Origin: an uncultured Schlesneria sp.
Lineage (GTDB): Bacteria > Planctomycetota > Planctomycetia > Planctomycetales > Planctomycetaceae
NCBI GenBank assembly: GCA_903840265.1
Contig: CAIMFH010000147.1
Location: 124,001 to 188,000 of the forward strand
Length of the DNA: 64,000 nucleotides
Reading direction: 5' to 3'
Positions 47,997 to 55,523 of the stretch are shown piece after piece. The translations under genes and the position numbers were made by a program. The notes beneath the pieces were generated by a model, which worked only from the letters and a program-made list of their open reading frames with translations, ran no database searches and was not told the DNA's origin. Position 1 is the stretch's first letter. Every line of letters starts with the position of its first letter.

Positions 47997-48317
47997 TTAT
48001 CGCTTTTCAGCGTTTGGAATCACGCGTTTGGCAACATCGATCTCAACATTGCCGAAGGCTTGCTCGTGACGCTGCAAGAAACCGCCGAGCATCAACCACA
48101 GTCGCTTGGCAGTGAAGTAGTTCATCACCATCCGCTGCGACACTTTAACCGGGGCCGGTTTCGCTCCAAACGGTTGAGGATTCAAACCGAAATCCAGCAC
48201 CAACTCTTCAGGCAGACCGGCAACTCGCACGAAATTCGCATACAGCGGCTCCAAGCTTTCGGGCTCGATCACTTGCTGTTGCTGAGCCACCAGGTCTTGC
48301 GGAGATTGTTCCGTCAT
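47997..48317 (-). CDS. DUF3467 family protein
   Basis: Small soluble protein of 106 residues. It fits the DUF3467 pattern: EPLYANFVRVAGLPEELVLDFGLNP, then VKVSQRMVMNYFTAKRLWLMLGGFLQRHEQAFGNVEIDV. DUF3467 has no established function; its members are found widely in bacteria. Here it is the first gene of the minus-strand operon with the NuoJ/K/L-like genes, 22 bases upstream. It could be a regulatory or assembly factor for that membrane set. The divergent peroxiredoxin gene is about 330 bases away. Confidence 0.85.
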   Translation of the reverse strand: MTEQSPQDLVAQQQQVIEPESLEPLYANFVRVAGLPEELVLDFGLNPQPFGAKPAPVKVSQRMVMNYFTAKRLWLMLGGFLQRHEQAFGNVEIDVAKRVIPNAEKR

Positions 48318-48565
48318 GACGCGATCCTGATTTGAAGTTCATCGTGAAGAGGGGATTCAGACAGCATCATGGTCGCTGTAGAGACATGCTGTCAACGAAC
48401 GTCCGAGGCCGCCTGAAGGGAGGGGGATCGCGATATTTGGGGCTCTTTGGATGACTTTGTGTCGATGAAGTACGCCCATCAAAGGCGACACAGAGGACTC
48501 GCAGAACGGTGAATTGGGATTTTTCAGTCGGTGTCTGAGCCGTGGTCGATCCCTCTCAATTCGGC

Positions 48566-48571
48566 TATACT
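48566..48571 (+). promoter_or_regulatory. Possible -10 element for the peroxiredoxin gene
   Basis: TATACT lies 78 bases before the start, within the 330-base divergent region. The upstream -35 is poor. Assignment is weak. No OxyR-like dyad is evident. Confidence 0.3.
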
Positions 48572-48648
48572 GCAAGGCCAGATTGAAACGAGCAGTCGTC
48601 GCGGCTGCGTCGATCATTTTTGTCCTATAAGCAGAGGCAGCAGGTTTT

Positions 48649-49191
48649 ATGAGTGCAACCGTCGGTCAAGTCGCCCCGGATTTTTCTGTTCAAGCTTATG
48701 ATCGCACCAAGGACGGGACCGATCAACAATTCAGTCAGGTCAAGCTCTCCGACTTCAAGGGCAAGTGGGTCTGCCTGTACTTCTACCCATTGGACTTCAC
48801 TTTCGTCTGCCCGACCGAGATCGTGGCTTTCGACGACGCCGTCGGCGAATTTAACAGCCGCAATTGCGTCTTGCTGACCGCCAGTACAGACAGCGTCTAC
48901 TCGCACAAAGGCTGGTGCGATAGCCATCCTGACCTGGCCAAGCTCAAGCATCTGATGCTGGCCGACACCAATCACAAGCTGTCTTGTGACTATGGTGTGC
49001 TGATTGAAGAGCAGGGAATCGCCTATCGCGGCATCTTCCTGATCTCTCCGGAAGGAATCGTCCGCTACCTGGCCATTCACGATCTACCAGTCGGACGCAA
49101 CGTCGAAGAAGCTCTGCGAGTCTTGGACGCTCTGCAAACGGACAAACTGGTCCCCTGCAACTGGAAGAAGGGCGGCAAGACGCTGAACTGA
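48649..49191 (+). CDS. Typical 2-Cys peroxiredoxin (AhpC/Prx type)
   Basis: Cytoplasmic thiol peroxidase reducing H2O2 and organic peroxides. The peroxidatic Cys is C54 in DFTFVCPTEI, and a resolving Cys is C170 in LVPCNWKKGGKTL at the C-terminus. The N-terminal APDFSVQAY and LSDFKGKWVCLYFYPLDFTF are typical. The 180 residues match AhpC/Prx1. ATG at 48649 is the only in-frame start with the N-terminal pattern. No dedicated AhpF-type reductase is adjacent; thioredoxin is the likely electron donor. A terminator follows, so it is monocistronic. Confidence 0.96.
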   Translation: MSATVGQVAPDFSVQAYDRTKDGTDQQFSQVKLSDFKGKWVCLYFYPLDFTFVCPTEIVAFDDAVGEFNSRNCVLLTASTDSVYSHKGWCDSHPDLAKLKHLMLADTNHKLSCDYGVLIEEQGIAYRGIFLISPEGIVRYLAIHDLPVGRNVEEALRVLDALQTDKLVPCNWKKGGKTLN

Positions 49192-49212
49192 TTTCGGATC
49201 AGTAGCGCCAAA

Positions 49213-49257
49213 GAAAATAACGGCCCTCGCTCCAATCACGGAACGAGGGCTATTTTT
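49213..49257 (+). terminator. Intrinsic terminator after the peroxiredoxin gene
   Basis: GCCCTCG... and CGAGGGC form a stem with flanking AAAATA and TATTTTT complementary ends, and the final T-run gives a standard intrinsic terminator for the plus strand. Confidence 0.8.
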
Positions 49258-49298
49258 ATCGGTGATCGATCGTGCCGAGATCGACAACGAACGAAACT

Positions 49299-49703
49299 TC
49301 ACGACGCAATGGGCAACAACGTTTCGCGTTGCACCCGCAATCCATCAAAATACAGACGCAAATCGACTATCAATTCCTGGGCCAGGGCTTCGTAAGGAGC
49401 CCGATGAGCAATTCGATCGCGCAGCCGTTGAAGACGCTCAAAAGGAAGCGGCAGTTCCGACGGATTGGAGGCTCCTGCCACCCAGTCGGCGTCGCGCGGG
49501 ATGACCGGCAGATAAACCAGCGACCGGCGAGGGCGAGAAACCAGCAACATATCGAGTGTTGCCAGTAACCAGCGGTCGCGTTCGCGTCCAGGTTCATCGT
49601 TCAATAGTTCGCGCAGATCACCCAGGACCAGGTGTTCAAACTCCAGTCGAGGAGAGGCGGCGCGTGAATTTGTGGGGGCGGTCGCAATCATCGGGTTCGC
49701 CAT
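49299..49703 (-). CDS. Hypothetical soluble protein, 134 residues
   Basis: No family is recognised. From the ATG at 49703 (MANPMIATAPTNSRAA) the product is a soluble, charged, mostly helical protein with FEHLVLGDLRELLNDEPG, RWLLATLDMLLVSRP and RLQRLRDRIAHRAPYEALAQELIVDLRLY. The track extends it upstream by 42 codons without reason. No signal peptide or membrane segment. Codon use looks like neighbouring genes. It stands alone after the peroxiredoxin terminator. It may be a small regulatory protein, but there is no direct clue. Confidence 0.55.
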   Translation of the reverse strand: MANPMIATAPTNSRAASPRLEFEHLVLGDLRELLNDEPGRERDRWLLATLDMLLVSRPRRSLVYLPVIPRDADWVAGASNPSELPLPFERLQRLRDRIAHRAPYEALAQELIVDLRLYFDGLRVQRETLLPIAS

Positions 49704-49829
49704 TGAGATGCCGCGAAGGCAGACAAGGGGGTGGGCAATTGTGATGGCGGGCGAGCTGAACATGGTGAAACGCAACCTGCGTGCCAGAAAGACAAGAAGT
49801 CGATAGTGGATAACCACGACGGTCATCAA

Positions 49830-50143
49830 TTGTTAAATTCGTCTGTACTTCTGACCGAATTGACGAGTTGGCACTGTTTCAAAATTACCCGTAGAGTAGA
49901 CGTAATGCCGACCGCGCGTTCCTTTTCAGGCAGTGCTGCGAGATTGTCCGGCAACCCTTTACTGAGCAGGCGCTTCCGAAGATCCATTGTGGTTTGCCGA
50001 AGTTGGAGTACCGATCCGAAATTCGTCTTGCAGCAAAATCCGGCCTGAATTAGAAGTCCAGCTCTCCCCTAATTTATAGACGACTTCTAATCCACGGCTG
50101 CGCGATGCCCCTGGCACCGTTTTTAGCCATAAGGTGACTGCTG
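49830..50143. other. Intergenic region with an inverted repeat (50049-50091)
   Basis: No gene in this region of about 314 bases. A perfect inverted repeat ATTAGAAGTC (50049-50058) and GACTTCTAAT (50082-50091) flanks a 23-base AT-rich spacer, 52 bases before the start of the lipoprotein gene. It may be an operator or leader hairpin. No clear promoter. Confidence 0.45.
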
Positions 50144-50854
50144 ATGTTCAACCCACGTCACGCGGCTGTAGTTTTGCTGGCGGTCACGCTCGCCTGTGGC
50201 TGCACAACAGCTCGTCAGTCGAATACCGCTCGAACGGCTCGCGAGCAATTGTTGATTTCGAACGCCGTCGATCAAGCTTTGGCGAAAGTTGATTTCGCCG
50301 CCTTCCAGGGGCAAAAAGTCCTCGTCGAAGAGAAGTACCTGGACTGTAGCGACAAGGGCTACGTGGTCGGCTCCATCCGGCACCGACTGATGATCAATGG
50401 TGCTTCCATTGCTGCCAAACCCGAAGAAGCCGATGTCGTGATGGAACTGCGAAGCGGCGGTGTGGGCACTGATGACGCTGATTCCTACATCGGGATTCCG
50501 CAGATCGTTCTGCCCGGCATGCTGACGTTGCCTGAAGTGAAACTGGTGACGCGGACAAGGCAGTCGGCTCTCGCCAAGATCGGGATGGTCGCTTACGACG
50601 CCAAGTCCCATCAGCTATTAGGAGCGGGCGGCGTGTCATCCTCGCAGTCTGATGACAACAACCTATTCGTCATGGGAGTTGGGCCGTTCCAATCAGGATC
50701 CGCTCGCCGAGAGCTCAAAGAAACAACCACTCCTTTGCCGAATCAGCCAATCCAACCGTTGCCAACGACTGTCGCTTTCAACGCCGCTTACGAATCCGCC
50801 CCAGATCGGCCTGAACGTTTGCAGCTTACGGGTGATAAGTCGGAAGAGAAGTGA
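50144..50854 (+). CDS. DUF6655-like lipoprotein
   Basis: Lipoprotein of 236 residues: signal AVVLLAVTLACGC with the lipobox Cys, then TTARQSNTARTAREQLLISNAVDQALAKVDF. The pattern AFQGQKVLVEEKYLDCSDKGYVVGSIRHRLM...DVVMELRSGGVGTDDADSYIGIPQIVLPG resembles the planctomycete DUF6655 family, known only as a conserved secreted protein. LLGAGGVSSSQSDDNNLFVMGVGPFQSGS follows. No catalytic residues. ATG at 50144 is the natural start. A dyad lies upstream. It converges on the PPC-domain gene with only 17 bases between stops. Confidence 0.75.
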   Translation: MFNPRHAAVVLLAVTLACGCTTARQSNTARTAREQLLISNAVDQALAKVDFAAFQGQKVLVEEKYLDCSDKGYVVGSIRHRLMINGASIAAKPEEADVVMELRSGGVGTDDADSYIGIPQIVLPGMLTLPEVKLVTRTRQSALAKIGMVAYDAKSHQLLGAGGVSSSQSDDNNLFVMGVGPFQSGSARRELKETTTPLPNQPIQPLPTTVAFNAAYESAPDRPERLQLTGDKSEEK

Positions 50855-50871
50855 TCAGTCTCTGATATGAG

Positions 50872-52506
50872 TTACTTCTTGACGGTCAGCCAGATCGCTG
50901 AGGATTCCGTCTGGAACGCCTTCAGAGTGACTGTTGCGACCTTCACGTTAGACGATTCTGCCAGTCGACCGATAATCTGGATCGGCCCGGAAAACGTCGC
51001 CTGCCCATCCGACTTCAGAATCAGCTTCACAGTCTTGGAACTGTCTCCTTTGGACGCCGATGTCACGGGTTCGGCCGACACGCCGTCGGGCATACCAGTT
51101 GCCCGGATGGCGATTTCCTGCTCAAAACCCGACCGCGTAATCGTGATGGGGATTTCCAACGGTTTCCCGCCACTCAAAACGAACGCATCGGCGGCGACTG
51201 ACAACGTAAAGTCGGGCTGAGTCTCAGTGATCGAGAGCAGATACGCATAGCGTTCGCCACCATGAGAGAACCGATCGAAAACCGTCACGCGGAATTCGCC
51301 GTCGGCGGGTAACGTATACTCCACGTCGGGATCGATGGACTGCTTCCCGTCGTCATCGGCTTCTTTCAAGACTTTACCAGCCGTATCGTAGATGCGCAGG
51401 ACGGGATCCAATGGCGATCCCCATTCGCGAGCACTCACCTCGAACCGCAACCGTTGTCCCTTCTTGGCCTGAAACTGATAGGCATCAATATCGCGAGCCT
51501 GTGAAATCTCGCCGCTGACAACGCCGGGCACGGTGATCGGCGAAGCCTGCGCCAGATCGTTCGGTTCACGCTCAACGATCGTGGCATCCGGAGAGACGAT
51601 GATCGAAACGGGCAGGCGATGGCTCAATCCGTCAACTGGCCATTCAAATCGCCGACCAATCGCCGACACTGGTGCTGTGACATCGAATTCGCTCGGTGCG
51701 AGATTCCAGCCGCGCAATTGAAGTCGTTGCGTCTGACCGCCCTGAATGGCGAGCGGCAACACGTGGTCGACAAACGAACCTCCAGTGACCAACAGGCGAT
51801 AGACACAGGCCGGACTGCCAAACAATCGAATACTGCTGTCGGGCGTTGCGGGAAAAGCCCATGTCCGCAGCATATAGATCCCATCCTGAGGGGCCATGAA
51901 ATTCAGTTGTGGGTCAAATCCCTGGTCATCTTCGTTCTGCTCCAACACAAAACCTTCCGGTCCCAGGATCTGCAGGACAGCATCCTGAGGCGATCCCAAC
52001 GTTCGATTCGCCATCAGCGAAGCGACAATGATCTGCCCCTTCTTCAGCGACACCGCGAAGCAATCGGCATCTCCGTTCTTGCCGTGCCGACCATTCACAA
52101 CCACCGGCAAATCGGGCAACGGCGGGGCCTTCGCGACTTCATCATTCGGTTCCGCTTCGTCGATCTCTGGATGCGTGCCAATGACAAATGGCCGCAGGCC
52201 TGACGCTCCCTCGTCGTTATAGAAGCGCAGCCAACACACACCAGGTTCGGCCCACAAGGCCACACCAATCGTGATCGGACCAGGCTTCTCGGGGAATGAG
52301 ACAGTCACCCCAGGGCGCGAGCACCAGACTCGATTCACCCCGTCGCCGAGCTTTCCCAGGATGGTCACGCTGGTGGAAGAGCCCTGCTGACAGCCCGCGG
52401 GAAACAGTGATGTCACATCCGGCGGCGCGGCTTGAGCGACCAGGCAGTGCCACACGATCAAACCGAGACTCGCGATGATTGGCTTTGCGGTCACCAGTAA
52501 CTCCAA
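50872..52506 (-). CDS. Secreted protein with two PPC (pre-peptidase C-terminal-like) domains
   Basis: Exported protein of 544 residues with signal peptide AKPIIASLGLIVWHCLVAQAA and PPDVTSLFPAGCQQGSSTSVTILG, typical of planctomycete IPT/PPC secreted proteins. Two PPC-like domains begin at EAEPNDEVAKAPPLPDLPVVVNG and EREPNDLAQASPITVPGVVSG, each with a D-x-D-x-F/Y motif (GDADCFAV, DIDAYQF). DDDGKQSIDPDVEYTLPADGEFRVTVFDRF is a classic PPC strand. The C-terminal beta-rich region may be another Ig-like fold. No protease domain is attached. It probably binds polysaccharide or anchors to the envelope; function unknown. Confidence 0.8.
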   Translation of the reverse strand: MELLVTAKPIIASLGLIVWHCLVAQAAPPDVTSLFPAGCQQGSSTSVTILGKLGDGVNRVWCSRPGVTVSFPEKPGPITIGVALWAEPGVCWLRFYNDEGASGLRPFVIGTHPEIDEAEPNDEVAKAPPLPDLPVVVNGRHGKNGDADCFAVSLKKGQIIVASLMANRTLGSPQDAVLQILGPEGFVLEQNEDDQGFDPQLNFMAPQDGIYMLRTWAFPATPDSSIRLFGSPACVYRLLVTGGSFVDHVLPLAIQGGQTQRLQLRGWNLAPSEFDVTAPVSAIGRRFEWPVDGLSHRLPVSIIVSPDATIVEREPNDLAQASPITVPGVVSGEISQARDIDAYQFQAKKGQRLRFEVSAREWGSPLDPVLRIYDTAGKVLKEADDDGKQSIDPDVEYTLPADGEFRVTVFDRFSHGGERYAYLLSITETQPDFTLSVAADAFVLSGGKPLEIPITITRSGFEQEIAIRATGMPDGVSAEPVTSASKGDSSKTVKLILKSDGQATFSGPIQIIGRLAESSNVKVATVTLKAFQTESSAIWLTVKK

Positions 52507-52535
52507 ACAGCAATCATTCGAGGTAGGGAAATTGA

Positions 52536-52952
52536 TCAGTTACAACGGGGCGGCTTGCTCCACGGCCAATGCGGAGGAGCCAACAGGAACGATCCCACGA
52601 CCAGAGTTCCAAACACCGTATAGATCACCGTAAAGACCCAGGGCTGGGCTTCATAGAAGAGCAGATCGTGGACAAGGTTGGCAAGGAAGGCTCCCTGATA
52701 CGCTTGTTGACCCGCCAGTGATCGCAGTTTCCGCTCCCAGGTTGTCAGCGGGCAGGTGATACCGGCCCACGCTTCAGCAACAACGACGATAATCATCCCC
52801 AAGTGGCAACTTCGCAACCAGAAGTTGCGAATCCAGCGCTGCCGAAGCAAGATCCCGATCCAGATGGCCGGCAGCCCGAGGACCACAACCAGGACATACA
52901 GCAGGTGGACAATCACCACGAAATCGGCGGTCAGGCGGTACATGAGCGTCAT
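52536..52952 (-). CDS. DUF2784 family membrane protein
   Basis: Four-TM protein of 138 residues: RLTADFVVIVHLLYVLVVVLGLPAIWIG, LRSCHLGMIIVVVAEAWAGITCPLTTWE, a loop with LLFYEAQPW, and VFTVIYTVFGTLVVGSFLLAP. The HLLYVL..G and GITCPLTTWE motifs are hallmarks of DUF2784. Function is unknown in the whole family. The start is the ATG at 52952. It lies 30 bases upstream of the PPC gene start on the same strand; their functional link is unclear. Confidence 0.9.
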   Translation of the reverse strand: MTLMYRLTADFVVIVHLLYVLVVVLGLPAIWIGILLRQRWIRNFWLRSCHLGMIIVVVAEAWAGITCPLTTWERKLRSLAGQQAYQGAFLANLVHDLLFYEAQPWVFTVIYTVFGTLVVGSFLLAPPHWPWSKPPRCN

Positions 52953-53062
52953 GCACCATCAGACCCCGTTGCTCGCTGGTTATTCCCACGTCCGTTGGTG
53001 TTTCTCAGAACTGCAGTGCCTCGGCCCTGAAAGCCCGCACCGAAAGCGATTGAAGGGACGTG

Positions 53063-54772
53063 TTACAACCGTGGATTGCCCGGCTTGTTCGGGGCGTCCC
53101 AGCCATTGGCCCCTTTCACTTTGACCCGACGCGAATAGACGCGATCGCCACAGGTGCAGACCAGCAGATCAAAGTCGGGTCCGCCGAAGGTCAGGTTCGA
53201 AACCTTGCCATTCGGAGTCGGGATGATGCAGTTGACTCGGCCGGGCTGATCGCAAACCTGAAGTCCCATGCGAGTCGCCACCCAGACACGGCCGTCGCGA
53301 TCGGTGCGAACTCCATCGGCCCCTGAATCGTCAGCCGTATCGGGCGCATGCAGATGAAAATACTTCTGTTTGTGAGCCAGCGATCCGTCAGCTTGAATCT
53401 GATAGCTGTAGACCCAGTGGCTGCGGCTATCGGCGACGTACAACAATGTCTGATCGGGCGAACAGCACAGCCCATTCGCGAACTTCAGACCCGAATCGAC
53501 GACTTTCTTCTCACCCTTGGATGAGACATACCAGACCTTGCTGTCCGGCGCGACGAATGGGGCCGTTGCGAATAGACTGCCGTCGTGACGAACGACCAGG
53601 TCATTTCCTTTAAATCCGTCGGCAAAGACAGTCGACTTTCCTGCATCATCCCAAGCCAACACTTGCTCCGTTGCCCCGGCATTGGCGTACAGTCGGCCGT
53701 CAGGACCGAATGCCTGTCCGTCACCTCGCTGCGAATCGGCCAGGAACTCGGTCACTTTGCCATCCAGCCCCAGCTTGAAAGTCTTGCTGGCACCGACATC
53801 ATTATAGAAGACTTCACCTTTGGCATTGACCGACGGACCTTCGGTGAACTTGTAGCCTTCACCGACCAGCTTCCACTCTTCGCCGGGAATCAGAATCTCC
53901 TGTATCTGTGGCGACCCCTTGCCGATTGCAATCTGTTGCGGCCAATCCTTCCACAGCCAACGCATCGCGTCGGGGAAGAGTTCCGTCGCGTGATTGCCAT
54001 TGTGCCCGCCATCGCCCCAGTTGTGGGTCACTTCATAACCAGCGAAGACCAGTGACCGCTCCATCGCCTGATTCGCCATCCACCAGTCGCCGCCATAAAT
54101 GTTCAGATCTTTGCTGCCATCTTCCAAGTAAACTCGCAGTGGCTTGGGTTCGTACTTGCGAATCAAGGTCGAGTAGTTCTGGCCACCACGCAGCCCAACA
54201 TAAGTGCCGATCGCGCTGAAGACACGACGGAATGCGTCGGGTCGCTCCCAAGCGGCGGTGAAGGCACAGATGGCTCCGCTGCTCGCCCCGCCAATCGCGC
54301 GATCATTGCCATCTTTCGAAAGCTTGATCGCTCGCCCATCGGCCGTGGATTTCGTTTCGACGGCCGGCAGCAGTTCGTCCAGTACAAACCGCGCGTAGCC
54401 ATCTCCCAAGCCGTCATATTCGAAGCTGCGATTAAATCGCGGCAGCGCTTCATTCGAAGTCGCCTTCACCACGCCCGGAGTGACAAACACGCCAATCGTG
54501 ATCGGCATCTCCCCTTTATGGATCAATTGATCGAAGACAGCGGGAGCGTTGTATTGCACGCCATCCTGATTCACGTAGACACAGGCCGGCTTGGCAGGGT
54601 CGTATTGCTTCGGAACATAAACGGACACGTCGCGAGTCGTGCCGGGAAAGATCTTGCTCTCGGCAAAAGGGAACTTGATCAGTTCTCCCTGCGGGATTGT
54701 GTCGTCTGCCGCACGAGAGTTGTGAGACGAAACGGCGACGACAACCGCCGCAAACCACACCGCCAAACGCAT
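53063..54772 (-). CDS. Secreted esterase-SMP-30/gluconolactonase fusion
   Basis: Exported protein of 569 residues. The ATG at 54772 gives a signal peptide (RLAVWFAAVVVAVSSHNSRA); the track starts five codons earlier at GTG. The N-terminal half is an enterochelin-esterase-type alpha/beta hydrolase: VYVPKQYDPAKPACVYVNQDG, AIGGASSGAICAF (nucleophile), and HNWGDGGHNGNHATELFPDAM (His). The C-terminal half is a SMP-30/gluconolactonase beta-propeller: YKFTEGPSVNAKGEVFYNDVGASK, FGPDGRLYANAG, FANGLCCSPDQTLLYVADSRSHWVYSY, and GADGVRTDRDGRVWVA. The fusion suggests sequential hydrolysis of an ester/lactone substrate such as a sugar acid; the substrate is unknown. Confidence 0.88.
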   Translation of the reverse strand: MRLAVWFAAVVVAVSSHNSRAADDTIPQGELIKFPFAESKIFPGTTRDVSVYVPKQYDPAKPACVYVNQDGVQYNAPAVFDQLIHKGEMPITIGVFVTPGVVKATSNEALPRFNRSFEYDGLGDGYARFVLDELLPAVETKSTADGRAIKLSKDGNDRAIGGASSGAICAFTAAWERPDAFRRVFSAIGTYVGLRGGQNYSTLIRKYEPKPLRVYLEDGSKDLNIYGGDWWMANQAMERSLVFAGYEVTHNWGDGGHNGNHATELFPDAMRWLWKDWPQQIAIGKGSPQIQEILIPGEEWKLVGEGYKFTEGPSVNAKGEVFYNDVGASKTFKLGLDGKVTEFLADSQRGDGQAFGPDGRLYANAGATEQVLAWDDAGKSTVFADGFKGNDLVVRHDGSLFATAPFVAPDSKVWYVSSKGEKKVVDSGLKFANGLCCSPDQTLLYVADSRSHWVYSYQIQADGSLAHKQKYFHLHAPDTADDSGADGVRTDRDGRVWVATRMGLQVCDQPGRVNCIIPTPNGKVSNLTFGGPDFDLLVCTCGDRVYSRRVKVKGANGWDAPNKPGNPRL

Positions 54773-54983
54773 TGAACAAAGTTGCACAGCTTCGGTCCTT
54801 CCAGGTGCGAGCAGTCAAAATACGGGTTGAGCCGGCCATGATAGCCACAAGAAATGACAAACCAAGCGAGAGCTGGGAGTTCTTTGATGCGAACGCGGCA
54901 TCAGAACGTGTACCAACCACGCTACAACCCGAAGACCGTAAGGTCACTTTTTAGCCACTCGTCTTCGCCAGTTCCGTGAACCG

Positions 54984-55011
54984 TTGCATCTTTGGTCCCG
55001 CGTGGTAAACT
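54984..55011 (+). promoter_or_regulatory. Candidate sigma-70-like promoter for rpsO
   Basis: TTGCAT (54984-54989) and TAAACT (55006-55011) are separated by 16 bases. It sits about 90 bases before the rpsO start. Match to consensus is fair, not strong. Confidence 0.4.
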
Positions 55012-55041
55012 CTGCTCCGTCGTAGAGTGTCGTGAAAAGCG

Positions 55042-55079
55042 GCTGGCGGTAGGGATTTTGTCAGAACGCATTTGCCAGC
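55042..55079 (+). promoter_or_regulatory. Possible hairpin in the rpsO leader
   Basis: GCTGGC (55042-55047) and GCCAGC (55074-55079) can pair around a 26-base loop, 24 bases before the rpsO ATG. S15 mRNAs in several bacteria are autoregulated by leader structures; the resemblance here is only positional. Confidence 0.3.
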
Positions 55080-55103
55080 AAGTAGTTGAGGTTAGGACCT
55101 GAG

Positions 55104-55373
55104 ATGTCAATCACGAAAGAACGTAAGACAGAGTTGATTCAAGAGTATCGACGCGGAGACGTCGATACGGGTTCTCCTGAAGTTCAGATTGCGGTGTTGT
55201 CGTCGCGCATTGCCCAATTGACCGAACATCTAAAAGGTCATGTGAAGGATCATGCAGGACGCCGCGGTTTGCTGATGCTGGTAAGCAAGCGTCGCAAGCT
55301 GTTGAACTATCTCGACAACCATGCCAAGAGCCGGTATACAGAAGTTATCGGCCGACTCGGACTGCGTAAGTAA
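55104..55373 (+). CDS. rpsO: 30S ribosomal protein S15
   Basis: Primary 16S rRNA-binding protein of the small ribosomal subunit. The start is the ATG at 55104 ([46 protein letters not shown]), six codons after the track start, with TTAGGACC upstream. [22 protein letters not shown] is the S15 signature. The 89 residues are the standard length. It is followed by pnp at 150 bases, the common rpsO-pnp arrangement. Leader pairing is noted separately. Confidence 0.97.
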   Translation: MSITKERKTELIQEYRRGDVDTGSPEVQIAVLSSRIAQLTEHLKGHVKDHAGRRGLLMLVSKRRKLLNYLDNHAKSRYTEVIGRLGLRK

Positions 55374-55523
55374 TTGCAGCCCAAACTGTTGTGGCGACAG
55401 GCGTCTGGTCTGTTGCCTGAGCGGGTCAGTGCGGTCATCAGTCGTTAGCCTGACCCAATCGAACTCGGTTGCCAACGCACATCTGCGGGCAACCCTCAAT
55501 CCATTCTTTGTAGGAAATCAATA

